Assembly: GCA_030950925.1 (NCBI GenBank)
Contig: JAUZQO010000021.1
Location: forward strand, 24,953-88,952
Direction of reading: 5' to 3'
DNA: 64,000 bases
Source: Mariprofundaceae bacterium
GTDB lineage: Bacteria; Pseudomonadota; Zetaproteobacteria; Mariprofundales; Mariprofundaceae
Made by a program: the position numbers and the translations under genes. Numbering within the stretch: position 1 is the stretch's first letter; each line of letters begins with the position of its first letter. This document shows, one piece after another, positions 38,378 to 47,526 of this stretch. The notes under the pieces were generated by a model that saw only the letters and a list, made by a program, of their open reading frames with translations, had not been told where the DNA came from and did no database searches.

Positions 38378-40546
38378 TTGTTCATAACAGCTTTGAAAGA
38401 TCGAAGCATGGGATTAGGTCGCGCCTATGCTTCGATTTTATTTGCCGATAAACCTTGGGTGGGTGCATTATTTATTCTGGCAACACTTTGGTTTCCCAAT
38501 ACAGGTTTGGCAGGTTTATTGGCTGCCGTTACAGGCATGATGGTTGCCAGCTTGTTGAAATTTCGCCACTTAGAAAGCGGTTTGCATGTGTACAATAGTT
38601 TGCTGGTGGGGCTGGCATTGGGCGCGTATTATCAACTGGATGTCTATTTGGCAGTGTTGATTATATTGGGCGCGGTGTTGGCAGTCTTTGTGACCGTTGC
38701 CATGTCCGATATGTTGTGGCGTTTGGGCAAACTGCCTGTGTTAAGTTTACCTTTTGTGTTGGTCGCATTAACAGTGACTTTGGCAGCCCATAGTTATGGC
38801 ACATTGAGCCGTTATCTTTTACCCCTTGCGCCGCATGACACATTCATTGCCCCGTGGGTGGATCAATTTTTCACTGCTTTGGGTTCGGCATTTTTTATTC
38901 CTCACCCCATGGCAGGCTTGCTGTTATTTATGGGGGTATTGCTGACATCGCGTTATTTGGCTTTGCTTGCCGTCGCAGGTTTTACCTTTGGTTTCACCAC
39001 TTATGCCTTTTTATCAGGCAGCCCACACCCTGATTTGGTGGCATGGAATGGTTTTAATTTTATTTTGGTTGCCATGGTCTTGGGCGGTGTATTTAGCGTC
39101 CCGAGCCGCGCCAGTTTTATATTGGCCATGGTCGGCTCGGTGCTGGCTGCATTGTTGACCGCTGCCACAGAAACCTTGATGCTGGTATATGGCTTACCTG
39201 CCATGGCCGTACCCTTCTTGATGACCACGATGACCATCTTATTGGCTTTGACCCATCGCCCTGCCTCCAGTTCGTTGCAACTGTTGTTGCATCGCCCCGA
39301 CTTGCCTGAAAAAAGTGCCGAACGGGCACGTTTAAGTATCGCACGCCAAGGGGAATACGGCAGCATTGCATTGGCTGCACCATTTTATGGCACATGGTCG
39401 GTGTACCAAGGTTTTCATGGCGCACATACCCATCAAGTGCCATGGCAATATGCGTTTGATTTTTATATTGTGGAAGGAGGGCAAAGCTATCGTACCGATG
39501 GCGTACATCTGGATGACTATTATTGCTTTGGCTTGCCTGTGTTGTCGCCTGTATCGGGTTATGTTGTGCAAGCACTGCATACCTTGCCTGATAATCAACC
39601 AGGGCAAGTCGATGCGGATCATAACTGGGGCAATTATGTATTGATTCGCATGAACAATGGACTGTATGCCTTATTGGCGCATGTCATGCAGCACAGTGTG
39701 TTGGTCAGTGTGGGCAGTTATGTGTATGCAGGGCAGCAATTGGCGCAATGTGGTAGTTCAGGTCGCTCACCGCAGCCCCATCTTCATATGCATGTACAAA
39801 GCAGTGAAACCTTGGGTAGCCCAACACAACCCTTTCATCTTTCCGCAGTATTATATCAAGCTGAACACACAAATGATGCGGCATTTACTTTGTTTGCACG
39901 CCCCAAAGAGGGGGAGCGTGTGAGCTTTGCCAAAATGGATGCTGCACTGATGAATAGTTTGAGCATGGGTGTGGGTAAAGCATGGCATTATGATGTGCAT
40001 ATCAATGGTGTCAGTCATCAACGCCGTTTGCATGTAGACATTACCTTGCTCGGAGAATTGCGTTGGTGCAGTGATTCAGGCGCACATGCTGTATTTACAC
40101 AAGATGGCGGTGTCTTGGCTTATGATGAACGCAATGATGTGGTGGATGTTTTTTTTGATGCGTGGCTTTTGGCATTGGGGCTGACACCTTTCAATGAAGG
40201 GGCATTGCACTGGCAAGATCAACCATCGGTTCACTTGTTCCCTAAAACATGGTTGCAAAGCTTATCCATTGGTCTGTTTTTACCACTGGGTGGTGGTTTA
40301 AATAGCCATTACCAACGTCAATGGAGCAATGGTGGATGGGTACAACAAGGTGAACATCGTTTATCATTACCTTGGCAACAGCAACGTTATGCGACAACTT
40401 CAGCAACCATTCGAGCGCATACAGGCTGTGAAGTATTGGTATTGAAAAGTGCTGCTTGTGATATTCATGCAAACTTATTGGAAATCAGTCAACAAGCAGA
40501 TGAAGGGATTCCAGCTTGGCATGTTGCAGTATCAAAAAACAATTAA
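38378..40546 (+). CDS. urea transporter fused to an M23 peptidase-like domain
   Basis: Residues 1-300 are a urea transporter (UT) domain with about ten helices and the motif SGLHVYNSLLVGLALG. Residues about 345-480 are M23 (LytM-like): AHV with His435 and PHLHMHV with His468 and His470. In the first metal motif HxxxD the His is replaced by Gln (Q357-YAF-D361), so hydrolase activity is doubtful. The last 240 residues are beta-rich and unfamiliar. The start is TTG 38378, seven bases after the decarboxylase stop, or ATG 38408. The fusion suggests export or channelling of a small amide or amine coupled to the cell wall. Confidence 0.85.
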   Translation: MFITALKDRSMGLGRAYASILFADKPWVGALFILATLWFPNTGLAGLLAAVTGMMVASLLKFRHLESGLHVYNSLLVGLALGAYYQLDVYLAVLIILGAVLAVFVTVAMSDMLWRLGKLPVLSLPFVLVALTVTLAAHSYGTLSRYLLPLAPHDTFIAPWVDQFFTALGSAFFIPHPMAGLLLFMGVLLTSRYLALLAVAGFTFGFTTYAFLSGSPHPDLVAWNGFNFILVAMVLGGVFSVPSRASFILAMVGSVLAALLTAATETLMLVYGLPAMAVPFLMTTMTILLALTHRPASSSLQLLLHRPDLPEKSAERARLSIARQGEYGSIALAAPFYGTWSVYQGFHGAHTHQVPWQYAFDFYIVEGGQSYRTDGVHLDDYYCFGLPVLSPVSGYVVQALHTLPDNQPGQVDADHNWGNYVLIRMNNGLYALLAHVMQHSVLVSVGSYVYAGQQLAQCGSSGRSPQPHLHMHVQSSETLGSPTQPFHLSAVLYQAEHTNDAAFTLFARPKEGERVSFAKMDAALMNSLSMGVGKAWHYDVHINGVSHQRRLHVDITLLGELRWCSDSGAHAVFTQDGGVLAYDERNDVVDVFFDAWLLALGLTPFNEGALHWQDQPSVHLFPKTWLQSLSIGLFLPLGGGLNSHYQRQWSNGGWVQQGEHRLSLPWQQQRYATTSATIRAHTGCEVLVLKSAACDIHANLLEISQQADEGIPAWHVAVSKNN

Positions 40547-40551
40547 AAACT

Positions 40552-40719
40552 GATGTTACGCACTTTAGCAAAAAACTATTATCCCAAATCTTCCCTACCA
40601 CGTCATTCCAGAATGCTTGTGTCTGGAATCTCCGACCCTTATTAGCAGACCCTCGATACAGGCATTCGAGGGTGACGGTGTTGAAGCTAATTATGTGTTT
40701 TAAACAAACCCGTAACATC
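40552..40719. repeat. palindromic repeat copy B, reversed order, with GATGTTACG ends
   Basis: The core 40602-40676 has the two hairpins in the opposite order to copy A: GTCATTCCAGA...TCTGGAATCT and AGACCCTCGA...TCGAGGGTGAC. It is bounded by inverted GATGTTACG (40552-40560) and CGTAACATC (40711-40719). It fills the gap between the transporter gene and the outer-membrane protein gene. Confidence 0.75.
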
Positions 40720-40737
40720 CATTAAAAAGGAGAGCGT

Positions 40738-41634
40738 ATGTTAAAAAAAATAGGTTTATCCGCATTCACCCTGAGTCTCGCGACACTGGGCATGACACCG
40801 TTGGCGCAAGCCTCGGGTGATTGGAAAATTCAAGCCGATGCACAAGGCATGTATGCGCAATATTCAGGCTCAAGCACACGCAAAAACATCAGTAGTGAAG
40901 GCATTCTTTTGCGCGCAGACTATCTTGATTCAGGTGGCTTTACCTTGGGAACAACAGCCACTCAACTACAGTTCAAAGCAACCACACTGACTCAACAAGG
41001 TGTCTATGCCAGTGCCAACAAACATCTGTATTTGGACGCACTGCCTGGTGTTTTGACCTTACGCATGGACGGGCATTATATCTCAAACAATGATGTCACA
41101 GGCAGTACCAATCGGGTCAAAGTCTATGCGCCCCAACTCTCATTTTTGAATTATCGTAAAAGTTTTTATGCCGATTTAGGCTATGCTTATTCCAGCTATC
41201 CCAAAGGTTTAAGTGTTTCTCAACTCACACCCACGGTCGGTTTGGGCTTCAATCAAGCCGCCGATTGGTTGCAAATGCGAGTCTATTGGGTGAAACCATC
41301 CAATGCTGCACAAGCACAAAATACATCCAGTACCACAGCTTTGGAAAGCAAGTGGACGCATTGGTTTGGACCCAGTAGTAGCGCGTGGATGCCGCAAAAA
41401 ATGGATGTTGGTGCATTGTTTGGACAACGTATTTATGCCGTCGATGGCGATGCCGCTGCGGTGTATAATATTGCCGATGTACAACAAGGTTCGATCTCAC
41501 TGGCAAGCCAATGGCGTATCTCTGAATCAGCGCACCTGATGTTAGCAGCAGGCAATGAGCGTTATCGCAATAAGTTTATTTCTGAGACCTATGATAGCCG
41601 TTATATTTATTTGGATGTGAAGGGAGCATGGTAA
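40738..41634 (+). CDS. putative outer-membrane beta-barrel protein
   Basis: A 298-residue protein with a clear signal peptide (LKKIGLSAFTLSLATLGMTPLAQAS) followed by alternating aromatic/polar strands and a C-terminal aromatic (YIYLDVKGAW), as in outer-membrane barrels recognised by BamA. I do not recognise a named family. AAGGAG precedes the ATG. It is coupled to the TPR gene (TAATG) and lies in the same direction as the PqqD/decarboxylase operon, although repeat B separates them. Confidence 0.7.
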   Translation: MLKKIGLSAFTLSLATLGMTPLAQASGDWKIQADAQGMYAQYSGSSTRKNISSEGILLRADYLDSGGFTLGTTATQLQFKATTLTQQGVYASANKHLYLDALPGVLTLRMDGHYISNNDVTGSTNRVKVYAPQLSFLNYRKSFYADLGYAYSSYPKGLSVSQLTPTVGLGFNQAADWLQMRVYWVKPSNAAQAQNTSSTTALESKWTHWFGPSSSAWMPQKMDVGALFGQRIYAVDGDAAAVYNIADVQQGSISLASQWRISESAHLMLAAGNERYRNKFISETYDSRYIYLDVKGAW

Positions 41635-42251
41635 TGAAAACAATGAAAATAATCGGTATAGCTTGTGCCTTATGGATGATGACAACGGGGGCAGCGCAAG
41701 CCGCTGACGTGAATCAAAGCGTGTGGAGTCAATCCTACCAACTGGAAGCCAAAGGTGATTATGAAAAAGCTGCGGCTGTGATTTCCCCGCTTCGTGATTC
41801 GCAAGATGTGGGTGAATTTGTGTTGTTGCGTTATGGCTGGTTGAATTATTTGCAAGGTAATTTCAATGATGCGATTCGTTCGTATAAATCTGCATTGGAG
41901 CGTAACCCTCGATCATTTGATGCACGTTTGGGCATCGCCTTGCCATTGATGGGTCAACAACGCTGGCGTGAAGCCAGTCGTTATTTAACGCAAGTGATGG
42001 ATCAATCCCCCTTTCAATATACCGCGAATATTCGTCTTTTAATCTGTCAAGAAGGCTTGCGTCAGTGGGAAAGTTTGGAAAAACATGCCAAGTCGATGGC
42101 AACCTATTACCCGACAGATATTTCAGCTCAAGTCTATTTGGCACGCGCCTATGCTTGGCAAGGTAAGAAAATATTGGCGATGCAGGCCTATCGTCAGGTG
42201 TTGATGCGTATGCCCAATCATTTGGAAGCGCTAAAATATGTGAATCAGTAA
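41634..42251 (+). CDS. exported TPR-repeat protein
   Basis: A signal peptide (MKTMKIIGIACALWMMTTGAAQA) precedes about four tetratricopeptide repeats, for example SYQLEAKGDYEKAAAVISPL, GWLNYLQGNFNDAIRSYKSALERNP and ARAYAWQGKKILAMQAYRQVLMRMPNH. I place the start at ATG 41634, eight bases after GGAG and overlapping the upstream stop as TAATG; ATG 41628 is too close to the site. TPR proteins act as scaffolds, here probably periplasmic and partnered with the barrel protein. Its last codons are copied at 43041-43070. Confidence 0.8.
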   Translation: MKTMKIIGIACALWMMTTGAAQAADVNQSVWSQSYQLEAKGDYEKAAAVISPLRDSQDVGEFVLLRYGWLNYLQGNFNDAIRSYKSALERNPRSFDARLGIALPLMGQQRWREASRYLTQVMDQSPFQYTANIRLLICQEGLRQWESLEKHAKSMATYYPTDISAQVYLARAYAWQGKKILAMQAYRQVLMRMPNHLEALKYVNQ

Positions 42252-42385
42252 ATTTGACATTTGGGTTTCTATTGACTATCTTAAGTATATACATTCAATA
42301 TAGATACACATGAATCAATGATGGTATTGAATGTATCAATACGACCACTTTAACTTAAAAAAGATAAAGGTGGGGGAGAATACAA

Positions 42386-43012
42386 ATGGAAACAAGCGAT
42401 TCGCTAAAACATTTTACACTGCTTCGTCAGGTTATTACACAAGCTTCCAGTGGGACTATTTTCTTTCAAGCCCCCAAGGTTCAATCGGGTATAGTGGATA
42501 TTCAACTTGGAAAAATACTCAACAATGAAGCCACGTTAACATCGTTAGAAAAGTTTTTACATTGTAAATCTATGGTTGTTTGTAACCTTATTACAACCGC
42601 TGACAATACTTCCGATTTACCCCGTTGTTCAGAGAGTGTGCTTAGCCAAGCATTAAACCATGTCACCTTTGATGGTGACATGTTGGCTCGTTTGGAAAAA
42701 TCTTTTTTGAAATTACCCCCCATCAAGGTAAGCATGAAGCCAGTTCATCGTTATGGTTATAAAGATGGTTTAACCTATATGATGTTATATCAAGAATCTT
42801 TGAAAAAAGAACGCTTTACAATCCATGATTTTTTTAGTCTGCGACCCTCATATATTTCTTTGGAACAACAGGTTAAAGTGTTAATTCTTGGCTACTGTTT
42901 AGGCTTGATTAACCCCAGTCGCAAAGCATGTGGAGTACACCCGCACGAACAAGTTTCTCATCGGATGAATATTGTTCGCCGCATTTTTAACCGTATCAAA
43001 AATACAGATTAG
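42386..43012 (+). CDS. hypothetical protein, 208 residues
   Basis: I do not recognise this protein. It is soluble, without a signal peptide. The opening LLRQVITQASSGTIFFQAPKVQSGIVDIQLGKIL looks like the DUF4388 type of domain found with bacterial signalling proteins, but the match is loose. The C-terminus is basic (HRMNIVRRIFNRIKNTD). A GGGAG site 8 bases before the ATG supports translation. The gene lies between two copies of a short sequence derived from the end of the TPR gene, suggesting insertion or local duplication. Confidence 0.5.
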   Translation: METSDSLKHFTLLRQVITQASSGTIFFQAPKVQSGIVDIQLGKILNNEATLTSLEKFLHCKSMVVCNLITTADNTSDLPRCSESVLSQALNHVTFDGDMLARLEKSFLKLPPIKVSMKPVHRYGYKDGLTYMMLYQESLKKERFTIHDFFSLRPSYISLEQQVKVLILGYCLGLINPSRKACGVHPHEQVSHRMNIVRRIFNRIKNTD

Positions 43013-43040
43013 GATTGATGCGAGTGTCATCGTGAATTTC

Positions 43041-43070
43041 TATGCTAAAATATGTGAATCAATCAACTTG
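43041..43070 (+). repeat. partial copy of the 3' end of the TPR gene
   Basis: GCTAAAATATGTGAATCAAT here matches GCTAAAATATGTGAATCAGT at the end of the TPR gene (42231-42250), and similarity continues through TTGAC and a TATACAT-T-AATAT segment on both sides. The two copies bracket the 42386 gene. Confidence 0.55.
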
Positions 43071-43149
43071 ACGAGTATGTGTTTTGTGTATACATTTAAT
43101 ATTTAAACGATATAGATGCGGCATAAATTATGGCATGAGGTGTATAAAT

Positions 43150-43341
43150 ATGACCACTCAAAAAACACTTAAAAAGTCAAATAAAGGCAAGAAAGATTGC
43201 CAATTTGTTATTCGTATGAATAGCGAAGATAGAGATCAATTTGTGGCTTTATGCGATGCCTTGGATACAAGTGCATCACGGGAATTAAGACGTTTTATAC
43301 GTCATTTTTTACGCGAGAATCAAGATGTAGATATATTGTAA
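43150..43341 (+). CDS. small ribbon-helix-helix-like protein
   Basis: From ATG 43150 (MTTQKTLKKSNKGKK) the product is 63 residues: a Lys-rich tail, then CQFVIRMNSEDRDQFVALCDAL and SASRELRRFIRHFLRENQD. A beta strand (FVIRM) plus two helices is the plan of RHH DNA-binding proteins such as CopG/Arc antitoxins. GAGG lies 9 bases before the ATG. No toxin partner is adjacent. The longer frame from 43084 lacks a site and is not supported. Confidence 0.55.
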   Translation: MTTQKTLKKSNKGKKDCQFVIRMNSEDRDQFVALCDALDTSASRELRRFIRHFLRENQDVDIL

Positions 43342-43470
43342 TACTCCTCGCAGCGGGCGAATATTTGTTTGTTTCTCTGTTGAGGTATGCTTCTGATGAT
43401 TCGTGAATCATAGCACTATTTCGATGATTCGTGCTGATTTGAGTAAGGCATCTTGAACACCGATTCTCAT
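43342..43470. other. gene-free stretch with short direct and inverted motifs
   Basis: Together with the following repeat this makes up the 327-base gap before rimI. It has an imperfect palindrome ATGATTCGTGAATCAT (43396-43411) and a second GATGATTCGTG about 40 bases later. I see no ORF, tRNA or clear terminator here. Confidence 0.5.
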
Positions 43471-43601
43471 CTATAGTCGTTTAAGTATGAATACTACATT
43501 ATGTTGCTGTCACCCTCGAATGCTTGTGTCGAGGGTCTATTGATAGATTCCAGACACAAGCACTCTGGAATGACGGTGGTTTAATACTTGAATCACTATA
43601 T
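43471..43601. repeat. palindromic repeat copy C with terminal inverted repeats
   Basis: The best-defined copy. CTATAGTCGTTTAAGTAT (43471-43488) and its imperfect inverse ATACTTGAATCACTATAT (43584-43601) enclose a 66-base core (43509-43574) starting GTCACCCTCGA and ending TCTGGAATGAC, which folds into two adjacent hairpins. The 131-base size, terminal repeats and lack of coding sequence fit a MITE-like non-autonomous element. Confidence 0.8.
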
Positions 43602-43668
43602 ATATCGATGATCCAAGTTTCAAAATATCCTATCATATATTTCAAAGGGGCATGGTGCTTGGGTGTCT

Positions 43669-44145
43669 CTAAGATATAAGCCCTGTGTTTCTAGAGCCTT
43701 GTTCAAGCTGCATGACCATCGCATCTTCGCGCATGTCCCCTTGTTTTTCTGGGGTGTAATAGCCTTTACGTCGCCCAATATGTTGAAATCCTAAGTTTTG
43801 ATACATGGCTTGGGCAGCAACATTGGAAGCGCGAACTTCAAGTAAGATAAGTATATGTTCGGATTTATCGCGCAATAAATATTGTGTCAGTTGGCGGCCG
43901 ATACCTTGGCGTTGAAACAGGGGCTGGACAGCAATTTGCATGATATGGACTTCATCCAAAACATCTTGGCTTAATAGATAGGCAATGAGCGATGATTCAT
44001 GTTCGCAGACATATAAATCAAACCCTGCCAACATCACACCCAGCAATGATTTTTTCGACCAAGCTTCTGAAAATCTTTGTTGATTTAAAGCAAAGATAGC
44101 ATCAATATCATCGATGCTACCCATACGATAATTCAATCTATTCAT
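43669..44145 (-). CDS. rimI: ribosomal protein S18 alanine N-acetyltransferase, RimI type
   Basis: A 158-residue GNAT acetyltransferase. The acetyl-CoA loop is QIAVQPLFQRQGIGRQL, followed by LEVRASNVAAQAMYQNLGFQHIGRRKGYY, the RimI-typical motif with catalytic Tyr. RimI acetylates the N-terminus of S18, and also partners functionally with tsaB/tsaD genes in some genomes. It starts three bases after the topA stop, so it is the last gene of a dprA-topA-rimI unit. Confidence 0.9.
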   Translation of the reverse strand: MNRLNYRMGSIDDIDAIFALNQQRFSEAWSKKSLLGVMLAGFDLYVCEHESSLIAYLLSQDVLDEVHIMQIAVQPLFQRQGIGRQLTQYLLRDKSEHILILLEVRASNVAAQAMYQNLGFQHIGRRKGYYTPEKQGDMREDAMVMQLEQGSRNTGLIS

Positions 44146-44148
44146 GCT

Positions 44149-46413
44149 TTATTCAGGTGCTTCGATTTGCTCAATCCATTTGCAATCATCGGATGCACAA
44201 ACATGTTCGGTTCCACGGCGTTTGGTGATTTTTTCAGTGATAAAAGGCGCGTTGCATTCGGGGCAAGGTTTTTCAATGGGTTTATTCCACAAAGCTTTTT
44301 TGCACTTGGGGTACTTCGAGCAGGAATAAAAAACCTTACCACGACGCGATTTCTTTTCCAAAAACGTACCTTTACCGCAATCAGGGCAAGCAATACCTGT
44401 ATCTTTGGGTTTTTCCAAGGGCTGGATACCTTTGCATGTTGGGTAAGCCGAACAGCCCAAAAATTTTCCATAACGCCCTTGCTTGATGAGCATGAACTCA
44501 CCACAAAGTTCACATTTTTGATCGGATACTTCGGGTTCAGCCGCTTCAGCATCACCATCAAGTGGCCGTGCTTGTTTGCATTCAGGATAACCCGTGCAGG
44601 CCAAGAATTTTCCATAACGTCCGAGTTTAATCGCCATGGGTTTGCCGCATTCGGTGCAGATTTCATCTGTTTCTTCATGCGTGACATCGGAGCGCTTGAC
44701 ATTTTCCATGGTGTCATCAACACGCTCTTTGAAAGGTTTCCAAAAATCACGCAACAAGGGGCGCCATTCGCGCTCACCACGCGCCACAGCATCCAGTTTA
44801 TCTTCAATATCAGCGGTAAAACCTGTGTTGATGATATCTTTAAAGTAATTGCTAAGAAAACGGCTGACAATTTCACCGACATCAGTGGGTACGAAGCGTT
44901 TTTTATCCATATCCACATACTTTCGTTCGCGTAAGACATTTAACACGGAGGCATAGGTGGAAGGGCGACCAATGCCGTGACTTTCAAGCTCTTTGACCAA
45001 GGTTGCTTCACTAAAGCGAGGTTTAGGCTCGGTAAAATGCTGTTTGGGTGAGACTTGTTGGATGTCAATCGCATCGCCAACTTGCATGGCTGGCAACAAT
45101 CGGTCTTTCTCACTTTGGCTAGGCTCATCCGTGCCTTCGATATATAACTTGCGAAATCCAGGGAAGGTCAATACCGAGCCATTGGCACGTAAAACCAAAT
45201 CACCCGCATGCATATCCATGCGAACTTGATCCAGAATGGCGGGGTTCATTTGCGATGCCAAGGCACGTTTCCAAATCAAGGTGTACAACTTCAAACCATC
45301 GGCATCCAAGGTGGTGCGCATCACTTCGGGCGTACGGTTGATGGCTGTGGGACGAATGGCTTCATGCGCTTCTTGAGCATTTTTACTTTTGGATTTGAAA
45401 ACACGGGGTTGATTGGGTAAATAATCCTTGCCCCATGTCGCATCAATATAGCTGCGCATATCCTCCAAGGCATCGCTGGATAAAGCGATGGAATCGGTAC
45501 GCATATAGCTAATCAAGCCCACAGGTTCACCATCCACTTCAATACCTTCATACAATTTTTGGGCGACTTGCATGGTTTTTCGTGCAGTGAAACCCAATTT
45601 TCGCGAGGCATCCATTTGTAGGCTGGAGGTGATAAAGGGTGGGGCTGGTTGTTGTTTGGCTTTTTTCTTTTGAATATCTGCAACCGTGAATGTGCCTTGT
45701 TCGACTTGGCTGGCGGCCTTGCGTGCGGAAACACCATCGGGCAATGAGAATTTGCTTAAGGCTTTGCCTTGCATGGCTTGTAGTTGGGAGATGAAAGGGG
45801 ATGCTTGATGCTGACAAGCTGCTTCAATCGTCCAGTATTCTTTGGGTTTAAAATCCTGAATATATTGTTCACGCTCACAAATAAGGCGTAAAGCGACCGA
45901 TTGCACACGTCCTGCGGATAGTCCGCCACGAATTTTTCGCCACAATAAGGGTGATAAGGTAAAGCCAACCAAATAATCCAAGGCACTGCGTGCTTGTTGG
46001 GCATCCACCAAGGGCATATTGATGGAAGAAGGATTCTCAATGGCAGCATGAATGGCTGTTTTGGTGATTTCATTGAAGGTAATGCGCTGAATTTTTTTGC
46101 CTTTCAATGCACCGCGTGATTCCAATTCATCTTTCACATGCCAAGCAATGGCCTCACCTTCACGATCCAAATCGCTGGCAAGAATAAGCGTGTCAGCGCG
46201 TTTCATGGCCTTTTCAATGGCCGCAATACGTTTTTCCTTATCTTCAATGACTTGGTATGTGAGGGCAAAATCGTTTTCGGGGTCAACAGAGCCATCCTTT
46301 TTAGGAAAAGCACGCACATGACCATAAGAAGCCAGCACCTTGTAACCTTTGCCCAAGTATTTTTCGATGGTTTTTGATTTGGCGGGAGATTCCACCACAA
46401 CAACTGCGCTCAT
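44149..46413 (-). CDS. topA: DNA topoisomerase I
   Basis: TopA relaxes negative supercoils. The 754-residue protein starts SAVVVVESPAKSKTIEKYLG (TOPRIM) with DLDREGEAIAWH, and has the catalytic-Tyr region GLISYMRTDSIALS. The C-terminus carries four zinc-ribbon-like Cys4 units (CTECGKP, CELCGEF, CPDCGKG, CPECNAP). It overlaps nothing but is tightly packed with dprA (3 bases) and rimI (3 bases). Confidence 0.97.
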   Translation of the reverse strand: MSAVVVVESPAKSKTIEKYLGKGYKVLASYGHVRAFPKKDGSVDPENDFALTYQVIEDKEKRIAAIEKAMKRADTLILASDLDREGEAIAWHVKDELESRGALKGKKIQRITFNEITKTAIHAAIENPSSINMPLVDAQQARSALDYLVGFTLSPLLWRKIRGGLSAGRVQSVALRLICEREQYIQDFKPKEYWTIEAACQHQASPFISQLQAMQGKALSKFSLPDGVSARKAASQVEQGTFTVADIQKKKAKQQPAPPFITSSLQMDASRKLGFTARKTMQVAQKLYEGIEVDGEPVGLISYMRTDSIALSSDALEDMRSYIDATWGKDYLPNQPRVFKSKSKNAQEAHEAIRPTAINRTPEVMRTTLDADGLKLYTLIWKRALASQMNPAILDQVRMDMHAGDLVLRANGSVLTFPGFRKLYIEGTDEPSQSEKDRLLPAMQVGDAIDIQQVSPKQHFTEPKPRFSEATLVKELESHGIGRPSTYASVLNVLRERKYVDMDKKRFVPTDVGEIVSRFLSNYFKDIINTGFTADIEDKLDAVARGEREWRPLLRDFWKPFKERVDDTMENVKRSDVTHEETDEICTECGKPMAIKLGRYGKFLACTGYPECKQARPLDGDAEAAEPEVSDQKCELCGEFMLIKQGRYGKFLGCSAYPTCKGIQPLEKPKDTGIACPDCGKGTFLEKKSRRGKVFYSCSKYPKCKKALWNKPIEKPCPECNAPFITEKITKRRGTEHVCASDDCKWIEQIEAPE

Positions 46414-46416
46414 GTA

Positions 46417-47523
46417 TCAGCCTCCAAGCGTATAACGGCTGCCGGGTAAACGCTCAATTGCCCCCCGCAGCTCAAGCGCGAGCAAGATGGGGGAAAGCTG
46501 CGGTACGGTCAAGCTGCATACGTCAGATATGGCATCCAAATGTAATATTTCATGCTGTAAAGCCTCAATCACTTGATTTTCTTGACTGTTTTCACCAGTG
46601 ATTGTGTTTTTGACGGCAGGTTCGAGTTTCCAGGCCAAATGTTGAAGAACCTGTTCGGGCTCATCGACCAAGAGTGCGCCATCACGAATCAATTGATGAC
46701 AACCAGCATGTCCGCCATTCAAGACAGATCCTGGTATAGCCAAAACATCGCGCCCGTATTCATTGGCAAGTCGAGCTGTAATCAATGATCCAGAACGTAT
46801 ACCTGCTTCGACCACAAGCGTGGCTTGGCTCATGCCTGCAATGATACGGTTGCGGCGAGGAAAAAATTCAGGGCGTGCGATTTTATCGGGTAAATATTCA
46901 CTGATGATACAGCCACCATGCTTGAGAATGGCAGCGACTTGTTGTTTTTGGCGGTGTTGTAGTGTCGCAAGTCCACAACCGAGAACTGCAAGGGTCGGTG
47001 TTTTACCTTGCAGTGCGCCGCCATGCGCAGCGGCATCAATGCCATAGGCCATGCCACTGATGATGCAAACCCCCAAGTCGGAAAAATGTTGGCACCAACG
47101 GCGGGCAATGAGTTTGCTTTCTTGACTGGATTTGCGTGAGCCTACAACCGCAAGACCATAATGATGTTGCAATGCATGAAGGTGTCCACGCACAAACAAG
47201 ACCAGAGGTGCATCTTCAATGGCACGTAGGGCATTGGGATAAACATCATCTTCAATACTGATGAGGTGGAGTTGTTGGGCTTGGCAGGTGTCGAGAATGG
47301 CATCCAGTGAGCAGTGGCGCGCAGCTTCCAGTGCCAACAATAATTTAGGTCCGACACGCGGCACACCTGCCCAAGTTTCAGGGGAATGTTGCCAAATGGC
47401 TTCGATGGAACCGCATGCTTCCATCAATTGGTTGCCAATGAGTGTACCGACACCCTTGGCAAGCGATAACCTCAAGGCTGCCAAAGCAGCCGTGGATGGG
47501 GCGTTCATCGGGTTCCATAACAT
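46417..47523 (-). CDS. dprA: DNA-processing protein DprA
   Basis: DprA loads RecA on incoming single strands during natural transformation. The 368-residue protein has an N-terminal helical segment, then the Rossmann-like core with AVVGSRKSSQES, ISGMAYGIDAAAHGGAL, AVLGCGL, EYLPDKIARPEFFPRRNRIIAGMS and VEAGIRSGSLITARLA, and a C-terminal winged-helix part (about 305-368). Its ATG lies only 3 bases from a MITE-like repeat, which therefore forms its leader. Confidence 0.95.
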   Translation of the reverse strand: MLWNPMNAPSTAALAALRLSLAKGVGTLIGNQLMEACGSIEAIWQHSPETWAGVPRVGPKLLLALEAARHCSLDAILDTCQAQQLHLISIEDDVYPNALRAIEDAPLVLFVRGHLHALQHHYGLAVVGSRKSSQESKLIARRWCQHFSDLGVCIISGMAYGIDAAAHGGALQGKTPTLAVLGCGLATLQHRQKQQVAAILKHGGCIISEYLPDKIARPEFFPRRNRIIAGMSQATLVVEAGIRSGSLITARLANEYGRDVLAIPGSVLNGGHAGCHQLIRDGALLVDEPEQVLQHLAWKLEPAVKNTITGENSQENQVIEALQHEILHLDAISDVCSLTVPQLSPILLALELRGAIERLPGSRYTLGG

Positions 47524-47526
47524 GGG

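Noticed and set aside
44142..44939. Long open frames inside topA on both strands (about 255-265 codons)
   Set aside because: They mirror the Cys4-rich end of topA in other frames and have no ribosome binding site or family features.
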